Shown in pieces: positions 33,472 to 46,521 of a stretch of 64,000 bases of DNA (the stretch's first letter is position 1; each line of letters starts with the position of its first letter). Position numbers and translations under genes: made by a program. The notes beneath the pieces were generated by a model, which was given only the letters and a program-made list of their open reading frames with translations, was not told the DNA's origin and ran no database searches. Origin of the DNA: Zanthoxylum bungeanum (lineage: Eukaryota; Streptophyta; Magnoliopsida; Sapindales; Rutaceae); assembly GCA_019454045.1 (NCBI GenBank), contig SKCR01033661.1, forward strand, positions 186,001 to 250,000. Reading direction: 5' to 3'.

Positions 33472-35314
33472 AGCATGTCACTACATGTCCCTGAAACTAG
33501 TGGTCTTGGTACGTTATGTATTGTCGTCCCCCAAGCCACTGAACTAGAACTGGGGGTGCAAATCTATGTTACCCTACAAACTCTGAATCTAGGATCTAGG
33601 GGCATCTATCATCCCTAGTCCTGAACTAAGATCTGAAGGCGTTACGTATCGTCGTCCCCCCAGTCCTCTACATGTGCACATGTGCTCTTCGTCAATTCCA
33701 TATCTGAATCAAGTTACATACTGAGGTGGGTTTTTCCCTCATTCCTCGAAAACATAACACTCAAGCTTTTAAATTACTTTTTCTATAACATTCCTTAAAA
33801 CATACTCTTTCATGAAATAACTGTGATAAAACTGTCTAACGCCCTAAGTGCTTAAAAATAAGTCTGATATTTAAAACAACATCATATAAAAAGATCAACT
33901 TAAGGAAAAAGTGTCCACTCACTGATTTGGAATCTTGCTGGCATTACTCATTTGCTGAAGAAAACTCTGGTTCCGGCGATGATCTACAATTGATAACTTG
34001 ATTAGAAAGTGAGTTAGGGAACATATTCTGAATAAAATTAAGTTTATCGATTTAAGTACTTTATATCGCTTCCAAGCGTAACATACGTATATTATGGTGT
34101 ATTGTATGTATACGAGCTGATACGAGACCCTTAGAGTGGCATGTAACATGCTAGGTGGATCTGGCTTGAATCAGAACTAATTTGGGGTAATTCTGATCTC
34201 GCGTCGCGATGCAAAGCCCTACACGTCTCGGCGCGCACAATTTCAGAAACTGATACTTAAAAATTTCCAGTGCGCGTCGTGACGCACACAATTCCAGAAA
34301 TGGATATTTGAAAATTTCCAGTGCGCATCACGACACAAGTTCTTGCGCATCGCGACTCGGACAGTCCATAAACGAATCCATATCGTTTCCCCAATACTTA
34401 CGTCGCGATAGGAACCTATTTTCTCAGGTTTCCAACTTTTCTTCCCATCATCTAATTTACCCAAAAACATTAACAACACTTCTATATTAAAACCAACACA
34501 CAATCCATTTCATCTCATCAATCCAACACAAACCATCATCAAGAATCATCAATTCAAAATGCATAATTTCCTCAACATATTCATTAACATATGAACCTCA
34601 TTTCATGTTTATACTATCATACTACTCTAAAAAATACTTGTAAACAACTTAATCAAAGTCAATTAAGCCATTCCCACTTCTAGGGTTTCTAAGGTGTGAA
34701 TTGGGGCCCTAGTTTCCTTGTCCAAAACTAATAAATAGAGAAAACAAGGGAGTTAGAAGCTTACTTTGTGTGCTAGAAACTTTAGAATTATCCTTTGTTG
34801 CACTTAAAATATCTTAAGGAAGAAGAAGAAAATTGAAGCATTCTCCTTTGAGCGTAGAGGAGATGAGTGAATAGTGTGCTGTTTATAGACAAAGAGATGG
34901 TGATTTTTGTGATGGAATGAATGGTTGAGATGATGCCACATTACCCAATTCTAGTTAATTCTCGAAATTACTGTAGCACTTGCAGAAAATATGATTTTTG
35001 ACCCATTTCTGATTCGAATTTGGAAAAATATTCAACGTGAAAGTTGTAGGTCTTGGTCTCAACAATATAAAGTTCATAAAAATTGGAGATTGTATGAAAA
35101 CGTTACAGCCCGATTACTAAAGGCTGTTTGAGGTGGGAAGTAATCTAACTTCCGCGTCGAAATTTGAATGAATCTCCCGAATGTCCCAAATGCCATTTTA
35201 TGAGCACGTACTGGCTCGAACATGATTTAAATCAAGTATTTTGCATCCGAACTATAATAGTCATCAGGCTCTGGTAACGTACAAGTCGTCAGGTTCACCG
35301 GATTTTACAAAATA

Positions 35315-35512
35315 TCTCTAAAATTATTTTTATCATGAAAAATTAAAATATAAACATATTATAAAATATAAACATAATCTCCTATTAAAATAATAAACTT
35401 ATTAATTTATTTTATTAAATTATAACATTATAAAACTAAAATATCTCTAAAATTAATTTTTTATTTTCAAATTGTAAAATTAAAATTAGAAAATTATTAC
35501 GGTTAGGGTTGG
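35315..35512. repeat. AT-rich repeat, right part
   Basis: This continues the repeat from 22679, with iterated AAAATATCTCTAAAATTA and TTAAATTATAA words like those at 49.2-52 kb. No gene is visible. Confidence 0.7.
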
Positions 35513-36246
35513 TGCTCGGAGCGCCAATCAAGATCCTATTTATGTCTGATTCATGAATACGAGCAATACATTTTTCCATAATATTACTTATTTATGGTTG
35601 CACCTCTTATCTTTTATTATATATATTCGATCTAATTCATTAGATTGAAATTAAATCATGTTTAGTGATATATATATATATATTAGACAAATACACGATA
35701 ATATATAACGTAGTGCGCAATAACAACGTAGCTTGTAATTGACATTGAGAAGTGTCACTACTAGAAATATATTATCATATTAAGTTCCTGGTCAAGAATT
35801 ACTGACACGGGTCGGTTAGTAAAATCAGCTGAGACTAGTATATATCGTATATCGTGACTTGGTCCGGTGGTTTATCCCAATGAACCATGAGTCTCGAGAG
35901 ACTCGTATAGACGTGTAGGTGTTTATTTGATAAACACTAAACGAATTACCGAAGATTACCTAATAGATGGTACACCAATGTCAATATGAATCTTCTTGGG
36001 TTGAGTAGCATAGTGATTCTTTGACTTGAGATACCACTGTGGATATATGAGTTATCCTCCACACTTAGATGGCAGTCAAGTCACCGATCTATTAAGATCA
36101 TACCTTCGCCTATTCGTTGGGTATGGAATCATGCTCATGATATTCTGTGTGTATCAAGATAGGATTTTTCAGTCCTGTGTACAGAGCATAGGTATTCATT
36201 ATAGGATTAACAATCTGTTAAATCCATGGATCTGTAGTACACTGTA
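35513..36246. repeat. Unclassified LTR-like repeat, copy 1
   Basis: About 340 bp starting GGTTAGGGTTGGTGCTCGGAG are repeated at about 43315-43660, including GCACCTCTT and ACACGGGTCGGTTAGTAAAA. The remainder to 36246 has no second copy in the window. The last five bases CTGTA (36242-36246) are the copia-4 target duplication. It may be the 5' part of a copia-type LTR, but its own boundaries are not proven. Confidence 0.5.
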
Positions 36247-38349
36247 TGTTGGATAATTATGACCCATAGCGTCATTATTTGTACAGATCATGGTGTTGTT
36301 GTACAAATTAACTATGTGATAAAGGAGATTGCACTCTTATCATTTGTGATTAGATCACCTTAGATGTATAATTGATGAGAGGTCCCTATGATTTGTTCCT
36401 GGACGGAGAATGATATGAGACAGTATCAGTCCACGTATGATAAATCATTAAATATCCATAGTCAGAGTATTATCGAGATTGGACATCGATAAATACGTAA
36501 AAGACTAGTATTGCACTTGTGCGCGTTGTGAGGGCACAACGGCATAGTTCTCATATATTTGGGTATTGGATACTCATGCAAGTGTAATAAGAGGTTGTGT
36601 TTCACCGATGGTACGGGAAACAGCTTCGCTCTGGATAGACCCCCTCGGAATCCCATTGGTAGTATGACTATGTGTCTATGGGAGTCCGACATCAGGGTAG
36701 GTGTATTTGGTCTTAACCTGAGACTTGCACCGCTAATGCTTACGACAATCAATATACTTTAGTTGAGGTCGTCCAGGGCTGTAACAGGTTCTGTGTACGC
36801 CCATGTTGGGTATATTGAGAATCGTAGAGTATTGGGTGTGATGTCAAGATGGAAGTATCACTCCCAGTCAGTGGAGATGATGTCACGCAGGATACGATAT
36901 TAGTGCTCTTAAATGCTGCGCGGCCAATCGCGATATTATGATTAGGTCATGTATATCCGATTATAGAGACTAGTTACCAGACATCCGACAAGTGCTTCGT
37001 ACGGGGCAGACACAACTCCACCCAGCCCCAGGCCTAGCACGTGATAGTCCGATACTGGATCGACATGCACTATATGATGTATACTACGCCTGATATAGAT
37101 CATTTATTCCTGTAAGGATATTTCCGGAGAATTGGGTAGGCATGGCACTTTGCTAGAAGCCAACCTTGTCTTGTAAATCGGTAAAACGTAGTACTTGGTA
37201 CTTACGTATTCGGATAGTCCGACGACCCGATTTACTGCCAACATATATGGGGATCTCATGGGTCGCTTCCCAAAGATTCATCGATGACGTATAACTCGCA
37301 CTCTAAATTAATCTGGGATTAATTCGATGAGAGAGAAAATTAATCTGGGATTAATTACGGAGATATTTTATCTGGGATAAAATATCGTCTATAGAGAGAA
37401 AACGATTAGTTTGGAATTAATCGGTAAAGTTAATATATTCGATATATTAAACAAAATTGGATTTCGACGTGGAATTAAAATTAGATTTTAATTCGGGCGA
37501 ACGAATTAATTTAGAATTAATTCGTTAGCGACGTGAATAGTGAAATCGTTAGGCGTAATCATTTAATTACGACGCAACAGAAAATTTGCTAATTAGGAAT
37601 TAGCGAACCCGAGCCCGAGAGTGATTGCGAGCGCATTCGCATTTCGAATTCGAGTGCGGCACGTAAGTCACATCAAGCGTCAAATTATTAGTCGCATCAA
37701 GCGTCAAATCGCTAGTCGTTTCAAGCGTCAAATCACTTGTCACTTTGAGTGATGTGACTTGACAACTTGATGATTGATTGAGTGACTTGACCATTTGATG
37801 GATGTTGATGTTAGAGTGTGGAACACTCAAGGTTGTTGGATTCAATTTATTTGACTTTTTGAAAGCCAAATATTTGGTAAATCATTTTGTTTTATTTTTG
37901 GAAAATATATAAGAAAATGAATTACACTTTTTCAACAACTAATACAAATTTCTCTTCCTCCTCTCCTCTCTCTCATGTCACGCCCAAGGGGCATAACAGC
38001 TCACTGTTTTCTGTCAAGAAAACCGAGCAAATGGAAGCATATAGTTGGGTTTTTGTGGCAAAAACCGCAAGTGCTAGCACACTACGAGATATGCGAAGGT
38101 GATAGGGAAGTTTACCCATGAGCCGGGAATCGTTTGACGAAGATTCGAAGCTCAAATGATTAAGCAAAATCTGAAAACTTGAACCAGTGGACTGCTCACT
38201 CGCCAAGGACGAATTCCAATGGGAAAAATGATTTTGTTCGTCATTTCGTCGCGCAACCGATCGATGTGAGTATTCCGCAACTTTTGATATGTATTTCACA
38301 CTTTTTTCATGCTTGTTTGATGATCTTGGGACCTAGAATAAAACCAACA
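36247..38349 (+). repeat. Copia-4 5' LTR
   Basis: Starts TGTTGGATAATTATGACCC and ends AAAACCAACA; 2103 bp. It has a palindrome array at about 37300-37600. The primer site TGGCATCAAGAGCC follows at 38351. Confidence 0.9.
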
Positions 38350-40950
38350 ATGGCATCAAGAGCCTAGGTTCAAGCATGAAACTTTTAGGGTTAAAATTTG
38401 GGTAAACTTGATTTTAAGCATGTTTGATGAAATTGATGATTTGATATGCTTAATATAAGTATAATTAAGGATTGATTGGATCAATTTGTTGAAATTGTGA
38501 TTGGATCAAATATCCCAAAATATTTCATGTTGGCCGAATGTATAAAACTTTTGGAAATCTTGGATTTTTTGATTTTGATTCATTGGATGAGTTAAAATCA
38601 TATTGGATAATGTTAATTTGAAATTAATTGGATTGAATTTTGAATTGAACAAAAATCCCCAAATTCTTACCTTGGCCGAATGGATATGCCCTAATATAGT
38701 CTTGGAATTTTGATTTTTTAATTCATTTGATGTGTTGGAAATCATTCGGGATGAGGACTTAATATCGATTGTGAAATTAATTGGATTGAATTCGAATCGG
38801 ATAAAAAGTCTCTCCTTGGCCGAGACACTTTAAGCATGTAATTGGGTTTGATTTTTCATTAATGTGTTGTACATGTAATGATGATGTAAAGCATGATTAA
38901 TTGGACTAATTTGATGATTAGGAAATATTGATTTAGGTGATTAATCATGATATACACTTTAGGTAATTAAATTGGAAATTTGGAATTTGATAATTTAATT
39001 ATTGGGCCTTTAAATTGGATTTGGGCTTATTATGTTGTAAATGGGCTTATTGGGCTTTGTTGTACAAAGTTGGGTTAAGGCAAATTGGATTGGATCCAAT
39101 TGGGCCCAAAACCACTTCCGTTAAGCCCAATTGCGACTTAATGAACCTTTAAAGTTTAATTGGCCTAATGGGCCTAAATTGATTTATGGGCTTATGGGGT
39201 AATTTCCGGATTGGATTTTGGTTATTCGGTTTGACCCGAGTTGACCAAAAGTCCACGCCTTAAGAAATCAATTAAAAGCCCATTGGACTTTAATTGAATT
39301 GACATTGGACGTTAATCGGTCTTTGAGACGCGTTACGATTAAATTTGGAATTTAAGTCGTAAAAGGTTTATTAATAAAGTGTAATATTTAATTTGGAGTT
39401 AAATAGTGAGTTAGTATTAAATACATATTAAATTGGATTTAATGTTGTAGTTTAATTTAATTCGAGAATTCGTACTTTGAGTACTTATTCGCAAAACAAG
39501 TTTGACTCGCGCAAAATCAAATCGTTGTTTGAACATTGGATGATCACTAATTATCAGATTAATTAATTTGATTAGATTGATTGATAACATGCTTGTGTGA
39601 ATACATGGTTGTGATGAATGAATAATGTATATCGGATGGATATTAGTCGGGTGGGGGCAATTTTGGAAATTGTTGTAATAAATTTGATTTATTAAATTGG
39701 ACCTGCGTGTCCAGCCTTATCACCTCTATTCTCTTTGTATTCTCTTCTCACCTATTCCCCTCAATGTAAATAAGGTTTCTTTAGAAGTGTAGTGTAACGG
39801 GTAGAAGTAATACAAGTGCTAGCTTGAGAGAAAAAAAGGAGAGATTTGATCTAGGATCAATGTGTTAAGTATCCATCCGCATATCATTATTATTTTATTA
39901 TATGCGCTTTATTATGTGTTTAAAATGCATGTTTAAGGGTGTATGATGATGAGACCTTAACAAAGATAATAAATTGGTAGCCAATTTGCACACGAAAAAC
40001 CCTCGCTCAATATTAAGCGTCTTTCCTTCCATTGAGTGATTCTCACTCAAGATCCGAGACGGCGTTGGTTTGTTGGCCAAAGTCAAGGCCTTTGTCCGTC
40101 GAAGATGTGTTTGAATCACGAGAGTTTTGTTCCATATCGGTGTCTTGTCCAAGTTGTGGTTTGTTGGCCAAAGTCAAGACCACTTCTTGTCACTCGACAT
40201 TGATTACGAAGCTTTCCATGGTCAATGGGTCGCGCTTGACTGGGATCACTAGGTTTGTTGTGCCAAAGCCAAGGCTTAGTTGATTCAGAGGAAAAAGGTT
40301 AGGTAATACATTGGATGTATTGGCATATATAAGATATATGTTTAGGATTTGGATATCCACCTACTGGATCTAGGAATTGGATTGGATCCAATTGATCTTA
40401 GAGATCTACCTAGTTAATTATCATACAATTTGCTGGCCAAAGTCAAGATTGTGTGATATTTAACGGGATCCTAGCCCACTAGGAAACATGGTTTCCCGAG
40501 TACTCGACAGAGGGTTAGAGACTCGCCGAAAAATAGTGGGAGGTAAGAATTGAATTTGTAATATCCGTTCAATTACTCACCATACGCGCTCATACAAATA
40601 TCATTCGTCAATATAAATTAAATGTTAGTTGGACTAATATTTAAATTGTTGTTTTAATAAGCAGTTGGACTGTATTATATTTGATTATATAATTGGATTA
40701 TAGTAATCAATATATTTGAATAATTGATTTCAATTTACAGTTGATTTTATAATTGGATTATATTAATCAATGTAATTGAGGTTAATTAATTTAAATTATA
40801 TTTGATTGTATAGTTGGACTATAATAATCATTATAAAATAGTACCTGAAATAATTGATTAAATAGTTGGACTATTGAAATCAAGAAACATTGAAAGATTG
40901 GACATTTAAATATAATCTTGGATTAAAATATTTAAATGGTTTAATTTTCA
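38350..40950 (+). other. Copia-4 leader
   Basis: Non-coding leader with the iterated motif at 40071-40088, 40162-40179 and about 40431-40448, and the degenerate form at about 40256-40275. An 83-codon frame at 40032-40283 overlaps two motif copies, read in two different frames, which argues against a protein role for the motif. Confidence 0.7.
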
Positions 40951-40959
40951 AATTGGGAA

Positions 40960-41785
40960 TTAAATTTCAGGATGGTCCTGGAAATAAATAATAAGTTACT
41001 TTATTTGATAAAATAACCTATTATGCCTAAGCCCGAATTAAGCAAATAGTATAGCATAATCTTTGGAAGATTTATGTGATGATGACTTTAATGCTTAATC
41101 TGATATACTTATCTTAAATCTATGTTTAGATTTAAGAAGTATTAAAATTGCAATTAATAACTCTTGGAGAGTTATTGACAAATCTCAATGAGATAAAGTC
41201 AAACTTTGCAATTAGGTAAGTAGCGCAAGGCGCACTTTACTTCAATATTCTAGAAACCCAAGGCTTGGCCAAAGGCTTCTGAAATATTGGAAATTGTAAA
41301 TGCAAAATCATTATTATCTTCTGGGAAGATAAATGACATATCATAAAATGACTGCCATTTTGGATATGGCAGACACGAAGGAATTAAAGAAAGGGCAAGG
41401 CTCTGACTTTAAATATATTTGTCAAAATTATGTCCATTACTAGTATCGAAATTGGATTTTAAATACTTAGTGTGGTACATAAAATATATGTATGATGTTC
41501 AGAATCTGCTTGTGAGTAGGATACTGACTTTGAGCTCAGATTCATCTGCGAATCGGAAACGGGACGAAAGTCGCTGTTTCGACCGTAGATACCTAAGTTT
41601 AGGAACTATCCTTCGGGTGTGTACCTATATTAGGAAACTATTATATAGTAACTAGTTTGACTAGGATCATTATCTCTATATCAGTGTTTAATCCGTTACG
41701 GATAAACCTTATATTCTAGAACACTAAAGTGTTTCATTATATAAAGATGACATTGAGATAAACACATTAGATGTGAATAACAGTA
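40960..41785 (+). pseudogene. Copia-4 gag-protease remnant
   Basis: This aligns by eye with copia-2 28060-28980, including CAGGATGGTCCTG, the AAGTAGCGCAAGGCGCA block and the stops TAG (41468-41470) and TAA (41480-41482) in the protease motif. It breaks off after GTGAATAACA. Confidence 0.8.
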
Positions 41786-43225
41786 TATGATGTATACTAT
41801 GCCTGATAGAGATCCTTATATAATGATATTATGATGTGATATTATGATTAGGTCATATATATCCGATTATAGAGACTAGTTACCAGACATCCGACAAGTG
41901 CTTCGTACGGGGCAGACACAACTCCAGCCCCAGGCCTAGCACGTGATAGTCCGATACTGGATCGACATGCACTATATGATGTATACTATGCCTGATAGAG
42001 ATCCTTTATTCCTGTAAGGATATTTCCGGAGAATGGGGTAGGCATGGCACTTTGCTAGAAGCCAACCTTGTCTTGTAAATCAGTAAAACGTAGTACTTGG
42101 TACTTACGTATTCGGATAGTCCGACGACCCGATTTACTGCCAACATATCTGGGGATCTCATGGGTCGCTTCCCAAAGATTCATCGATGACGTATAACTCG
42201 CACTCTAAATTAATCTGGGATTAATTCGATGAGAGAGAAAATTAATCTGGGATTAATTACGGAGATATTTTATCTGGGATAAAATATCGTCTATAGAGAG
42301 AAAACGATTAGTTTGGAATTAATCGGTAAAGTTAATATATTCGATATATTAAACAAAATTGGATTTCGACATGGAATTAAAATTAGATTTTAATTCGGGC
42401 GAACGAATTAATTTAGAATTAATTCGTTAGCGACGTGAATAGTGAAATCGTTAGGCGTAATCATTTAATTACGACGCAACAGAAAATTCGCTAATTAGGA
42501 ATTAGCGAACCCGAGCCCGAGAGTGATTGCGAGCGCATTCGCATTTCGAATTCGAGTGCGGTACGTAAGTCACATCAAGCGTCAATTCGCTAGTCGTTTC
42601 AAGCGTCAAATCACTTGTCACTTTGAGTGATGTGACTTGACAACTTGATTGATTGAGTGACTTGACCACTTGATGGATGTTGATGTTAGAGTGTGGAACA
42701 CTCAAGGTTGTTGGATTCAATTTATTTGACTTTTTGAAAGCCAAATATTTGGTAAATCATTTTGTTTTATTTTTGGAAAATATATAAGAAAATGAATTAC
42801 ACTTTTTCAACAACTAATACACAATTTCTCTCTTCCTCTCATCTCTCTCAATGTCACGCCCAAGGGGCATAACAGCTCACTATTTTCTGTCAAGAAAACC
42901 GAGCAAAGGGAAGCATAGAGTTGGGTTTTTATGGCAAAAACCGCAAGTGCTAGCACACTACGAGATATGCGAAGGTGATAGGGAAGTTTACTCATGAGCC
43001 GGGAATCGTTTGACGAAGATTCGAAACTCAAATGATGAAGCAAAATCTGAAAACTTGAACCAGTGGACTGCTCACTGCCAAGGACGAATTCCAATGGGAA
43101 AAATGATTTTGGTCGTCGTTTCGTCGCACAACAGATCGATGTGAGTATTCCGCAACTCCTTTGATATGTATTTCACACTTTTTCATGCTTGTTTGATGAT
43201 CTTGGGACCTAGAATAAAACCAACA
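41786..43225 (+). repeat. Copia-4 truncated 3' LTR with filler at the junction
   Basis: From about 41830 the sequence matches the 5' LTR from about 36930 to its end. Between gag remnant and LTR, about 41783-41815 is a copy of nearby LTR sequence (TATACTATGCCTGATAGAGATCC, also at 41981-42003), typical of template-switching repair. Confidence 0.85.
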
Positions 43226-43230
43226 CTGTA

Positions 43231-46200
43231 GAAGTGAGTTCTAAGTGTTATTATAAGATTGCTAATAGAGTCATCGACAGGATTATACCTATAGAGATTT
43301 GACGTTAATTTTGTTAGGGTTGGTGCTCGGAGTGCCAATCCGGGTCGTATTTATGTCCGATTCATGAATACGAACAATTCCCATTTTCCATAATATTTCT
43401 TACTTAATGGTAGCACCTCTTGTCTTTTATATTCATATTCAATCTAATTACGATGATTAGATTGAAACTAAATCTGATTTAGTGATATGTGTATCTTAGA
43501 CAAAGATCCTAGGATTTACAATGTAGTGCGCAGTTACAACGTAGTTTGTAATTGACATTGTCAAGCGTCACTGTAAGTTGTATATCCTTAAATAAAGATC
43601 TGGTCAAGATTTACTAACACGGGTCGGTTAGTAAAATCCGTTAAGACCAGTACATGTTGTCATTCTTGAGTGTTATGACCACTCTTATAATGCCTAGAAT
43701 TGTTCTTGGGTGCTTCATTGGTGGTGGCTTGGAATGGTGTTAGTATTAATATGATTAATATTGAGAAAGTTGGATTAAAACATGAAAAATTGATAATTTT
43801 TGTTACAAAATCAGATCTGGAAAAATGGGTTTATTGTGATGAAAATTATGTCATATAAATGTATTGGATGTGTTTTGGGTGTTAGAACAATTGCCATAAA
43901 TTATTTCGGAGTTGAAATAAGTGAAAACAGTGAAAAACGGCGTTACCGGGTGACTTTTGAGCCAATCGGGTGATGGCTGCCCAAGTACTGTTGGGGCTGA
44001 CCGGGGCAGCCCTCGTGTGTATTGAGTGGTCGGTTCGGTCAAAAACGTGTTTTATACCATTTTGCGGAAAAACGTTATCGTAAAAGTTTCGCGATATTTC
44101 TTAACTATTTATATCGTTATTTGATATCGAATAAATATGTTTAGGTGAAATATGAATGAATTATTCATATTGGTTATTGAATAATTTATTCGGTAATTTA
44201 AAAAGTTTTAAAATCACGATTTCACCCGAACTGCGAGCTTTCGCTGCGCTCGCGCCTAAAACCCAACAAATTTCTATATCTATAGAATAATTCGAATATC
44301 TGTGACGAAGGGATTATATGTATGCGATGACCTCGACCTGTATGGTTCAGTGAGTTTATCTGTGGTCATCATAATTTACGGGTCGGTAAATTATGGACAC
44401 GAAATTTGATTTTGTGACGGATATGCTTGAACCTAAAGAGTCTCACTAATGAAATATACTCGTAGAGCATTAGAGCAACTTTTATGAATAATACTGATTA
44501 TTTATAAATTGTTTAACGGTTAAACGAAAGATACATACAAATGGATCTTTTGGTCATTTCTTAATTAATGTGTATTTATATTTAATATTTGATTTTATTA
44601 AATACACATTAATTAAATGTCAAATTGTGATATTTGATATATATCATTAATATATGTATGTGAGATATTTAAAGTAAATATAATACATGTATTTGAGATA
44701 TTTGTATTTAATTGTTAAATGATTAAAGTAATTAAAATATAAATATCTACCATTATGATAAAGTTAGGTCATGATTAATAAGTGTAAATTGTTGACTTTA
44801 CATTAAAGAACAAGAAAGTCAAATGACATTTGGCTTGTTAGATATTTTTTGAAAAATTAACAAAATATCTAATCCTTTTTCTTACTCCAATTTCAGCCAA
44901 CATGACCTAGTATTTAAATTTTATTTTTCATTTTGCTTCACGCAAGTTCAAGCCACCAAAAACTAAAACAAAAGTGTTGAGAGAAAAAGAAAAGAAACCA
45001 AGAAGAAAAATGAAGAAAACTTGGATTTAAGTAAGTTTTTCCAACTTTCTATTAGAAGGAAACTGTTTCCTTTTGTTCTTGGCTACAACATGTTTAGTTC
45101 TTAAGTTTTTCTACTCTCTTATGTTTGTGTTTTGATGGTTGGAAGCATGAATAAAAGATGTATGCACGTATGTTTAACAAAGTATGCTTATAAATGGTGT
45201 ATAAGCACACTTTTGATCATTTGATGATCTTGTTGCCATTCTAGAGTTTTTAGGCCAACCGTTGATGACCTAGATTTGTTCTTGAGTTGTTGCAAAGTGG
45301 TGAGACTTGTTTGGTGTGTTAAAGAATTGATTAAAGTGTTGAATTTATTCAATTTAGTGTAAATTGATCAATTGGAGTAATTTGAGAATTTAAGATTCTT
45401 AACCTATTCCAATTTTGGGTCTTTCATATATGTGATGTATTATGATATATATATGATATAAATTAAATTTGGGATTGATTGGATTTGATCTTGACTTATT
45501 TTGGACAAGATTGGACTAAATTGTAAAATTTGGAAACCTTTAGGGTGTTCTCGGTAATTTTGGAATTTAGTGGGGGGTTTTTGTTGCACTTTGTATTTTG
45601 ATATGTTGGACATGTTGAAAATCATTTTAGAACTGATTTGGAATCTTCCAAATTTGTATTTGACAAATTAGGACTAAAATGATCAAAATGCAAAGTACTA
45701 GGGTCTCACGGTAATTATGAGAACAATCTGATTTTTGTGATAAAAATCTGTTTTTGAGTATTATGTAATTAGAATAAATTATTTTATTTTAATTGCCCAA
45801 GAAAAATAATTATCGGAAATTATTTCGGAGTGAAAATAAGCGAAAATGGCGAAAAACAGTGTAACCGGGTAACGGCTGCCGAAACAGTGAAGTGGTCACT
45901 GTTCGGGCAGCCTACGAACTGTCCAAATATTTTTGGGGCTGACCTAGGTAGTCCCCATGTGCATTGTCGGTCGGTTCGGCCGGAAACGTGTTTTATGCGA
46001 TTTTGCATAAAAACGTTTGATCAAATATTACACTTTATCGCTTACTTTAAACTATACAAAACGTAATAATAAAATATTATATGCACAATCACACTGCATT
46101 TCTAAGTTAAAACTAATTGAAAATTAAAACTTATTTTATTTAATCTAATTCATAACGTAAAACCTGATATTTGAATTACAAAACACCAAATTAACAAAAT

Positions 46201-46516
46201 CATGCATCAAACTTGAAATTTATAAATAAATTATTGGTAAAACACAACGCATTGATTTTGTAGAAATAAAGAAACCTAAAATCAAAAAAACAACAATAAT
46301 AATGATAATAATGATAATCTTTCTTCACTTAGTTTAACCTAATTCTAAAATTAAAACCTAACTCTGAAGCTAAAATTAAGAAATAAAGTAGTGAAAATGA
46401 AAATTAGAAATATTGAAGTTTGTTAATGTAAACTCATTCAAAATGAAAAAAAATAAAAATAAATATTGAAACCTATTATAAAATAAGAAAATTGATCATC
46501 CCCTCCCGCCAAGCCT
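43231..46516. repeat. Unclassified repeats, no gene
   Basis: Contains the second copy of the LTR-like block (about 43315-43660) and two direct copies of a 200-bp block (about 43890-44090 and 45820-46020), sharing GAAAAACRG, GGGGCTGACC, GGTCGGTTCGG and AACGTGTTTTAT. The rest, including the AT-rich 46060-46500, has no coding or RNA gene that I can support. Confidence 0.55.
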
Positions 46517-46521
46517 GCCAC

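Larger units (their letters stand above)
22680..35309. mobile_element. Gypsy-type solo LTR interrupted by copia-2
   Basis: The LTR starts TGTAACATCC (22680) and ends GGATTTTACA (35309), with target duplication AAATA at 22675-22679 and 35310-35314. Without copia-2 it is about 2.65 kb (22680-23500 plus 33477-35309). No internal region, primer site or second LTR is present, so it is a solo LTR left by recombination. It shares its first 40 bp pattern and several blocks (for example CACTCACTGATTTGG near the 3' part) with the LTRs at 52568 and 52991. The superfamily is inferred from the ends and length only. Confidence 0.8.
36247..43225 (+). mobile_element. Copia-4: pol-deleted Ty1/copia element
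   Basis: A 6979-bp element with target duplication CTGTA (36242-36246, 43226-43230), a full 5' LTR (36247-38349), a primer site, a leader and a gag-protease remnant. Then, instead of pol, it passes directly into the middle of the 3' LTR. Integrase, RT, RNase H, the polypurine tract and roughly the first 690 bp of the 3' LTR are absent. Confidence 0.9.

Noticed and set aside
40032..40283. 83-codon frame in the copia-4 leader, similar to 60054-60302 in copia-3
   Set aside because: The frame is closed by TGA in copia-1 and copia-2, and the shared motif occurs in different frames, so DNA or RNA conservation explains the similarity better than a protein.
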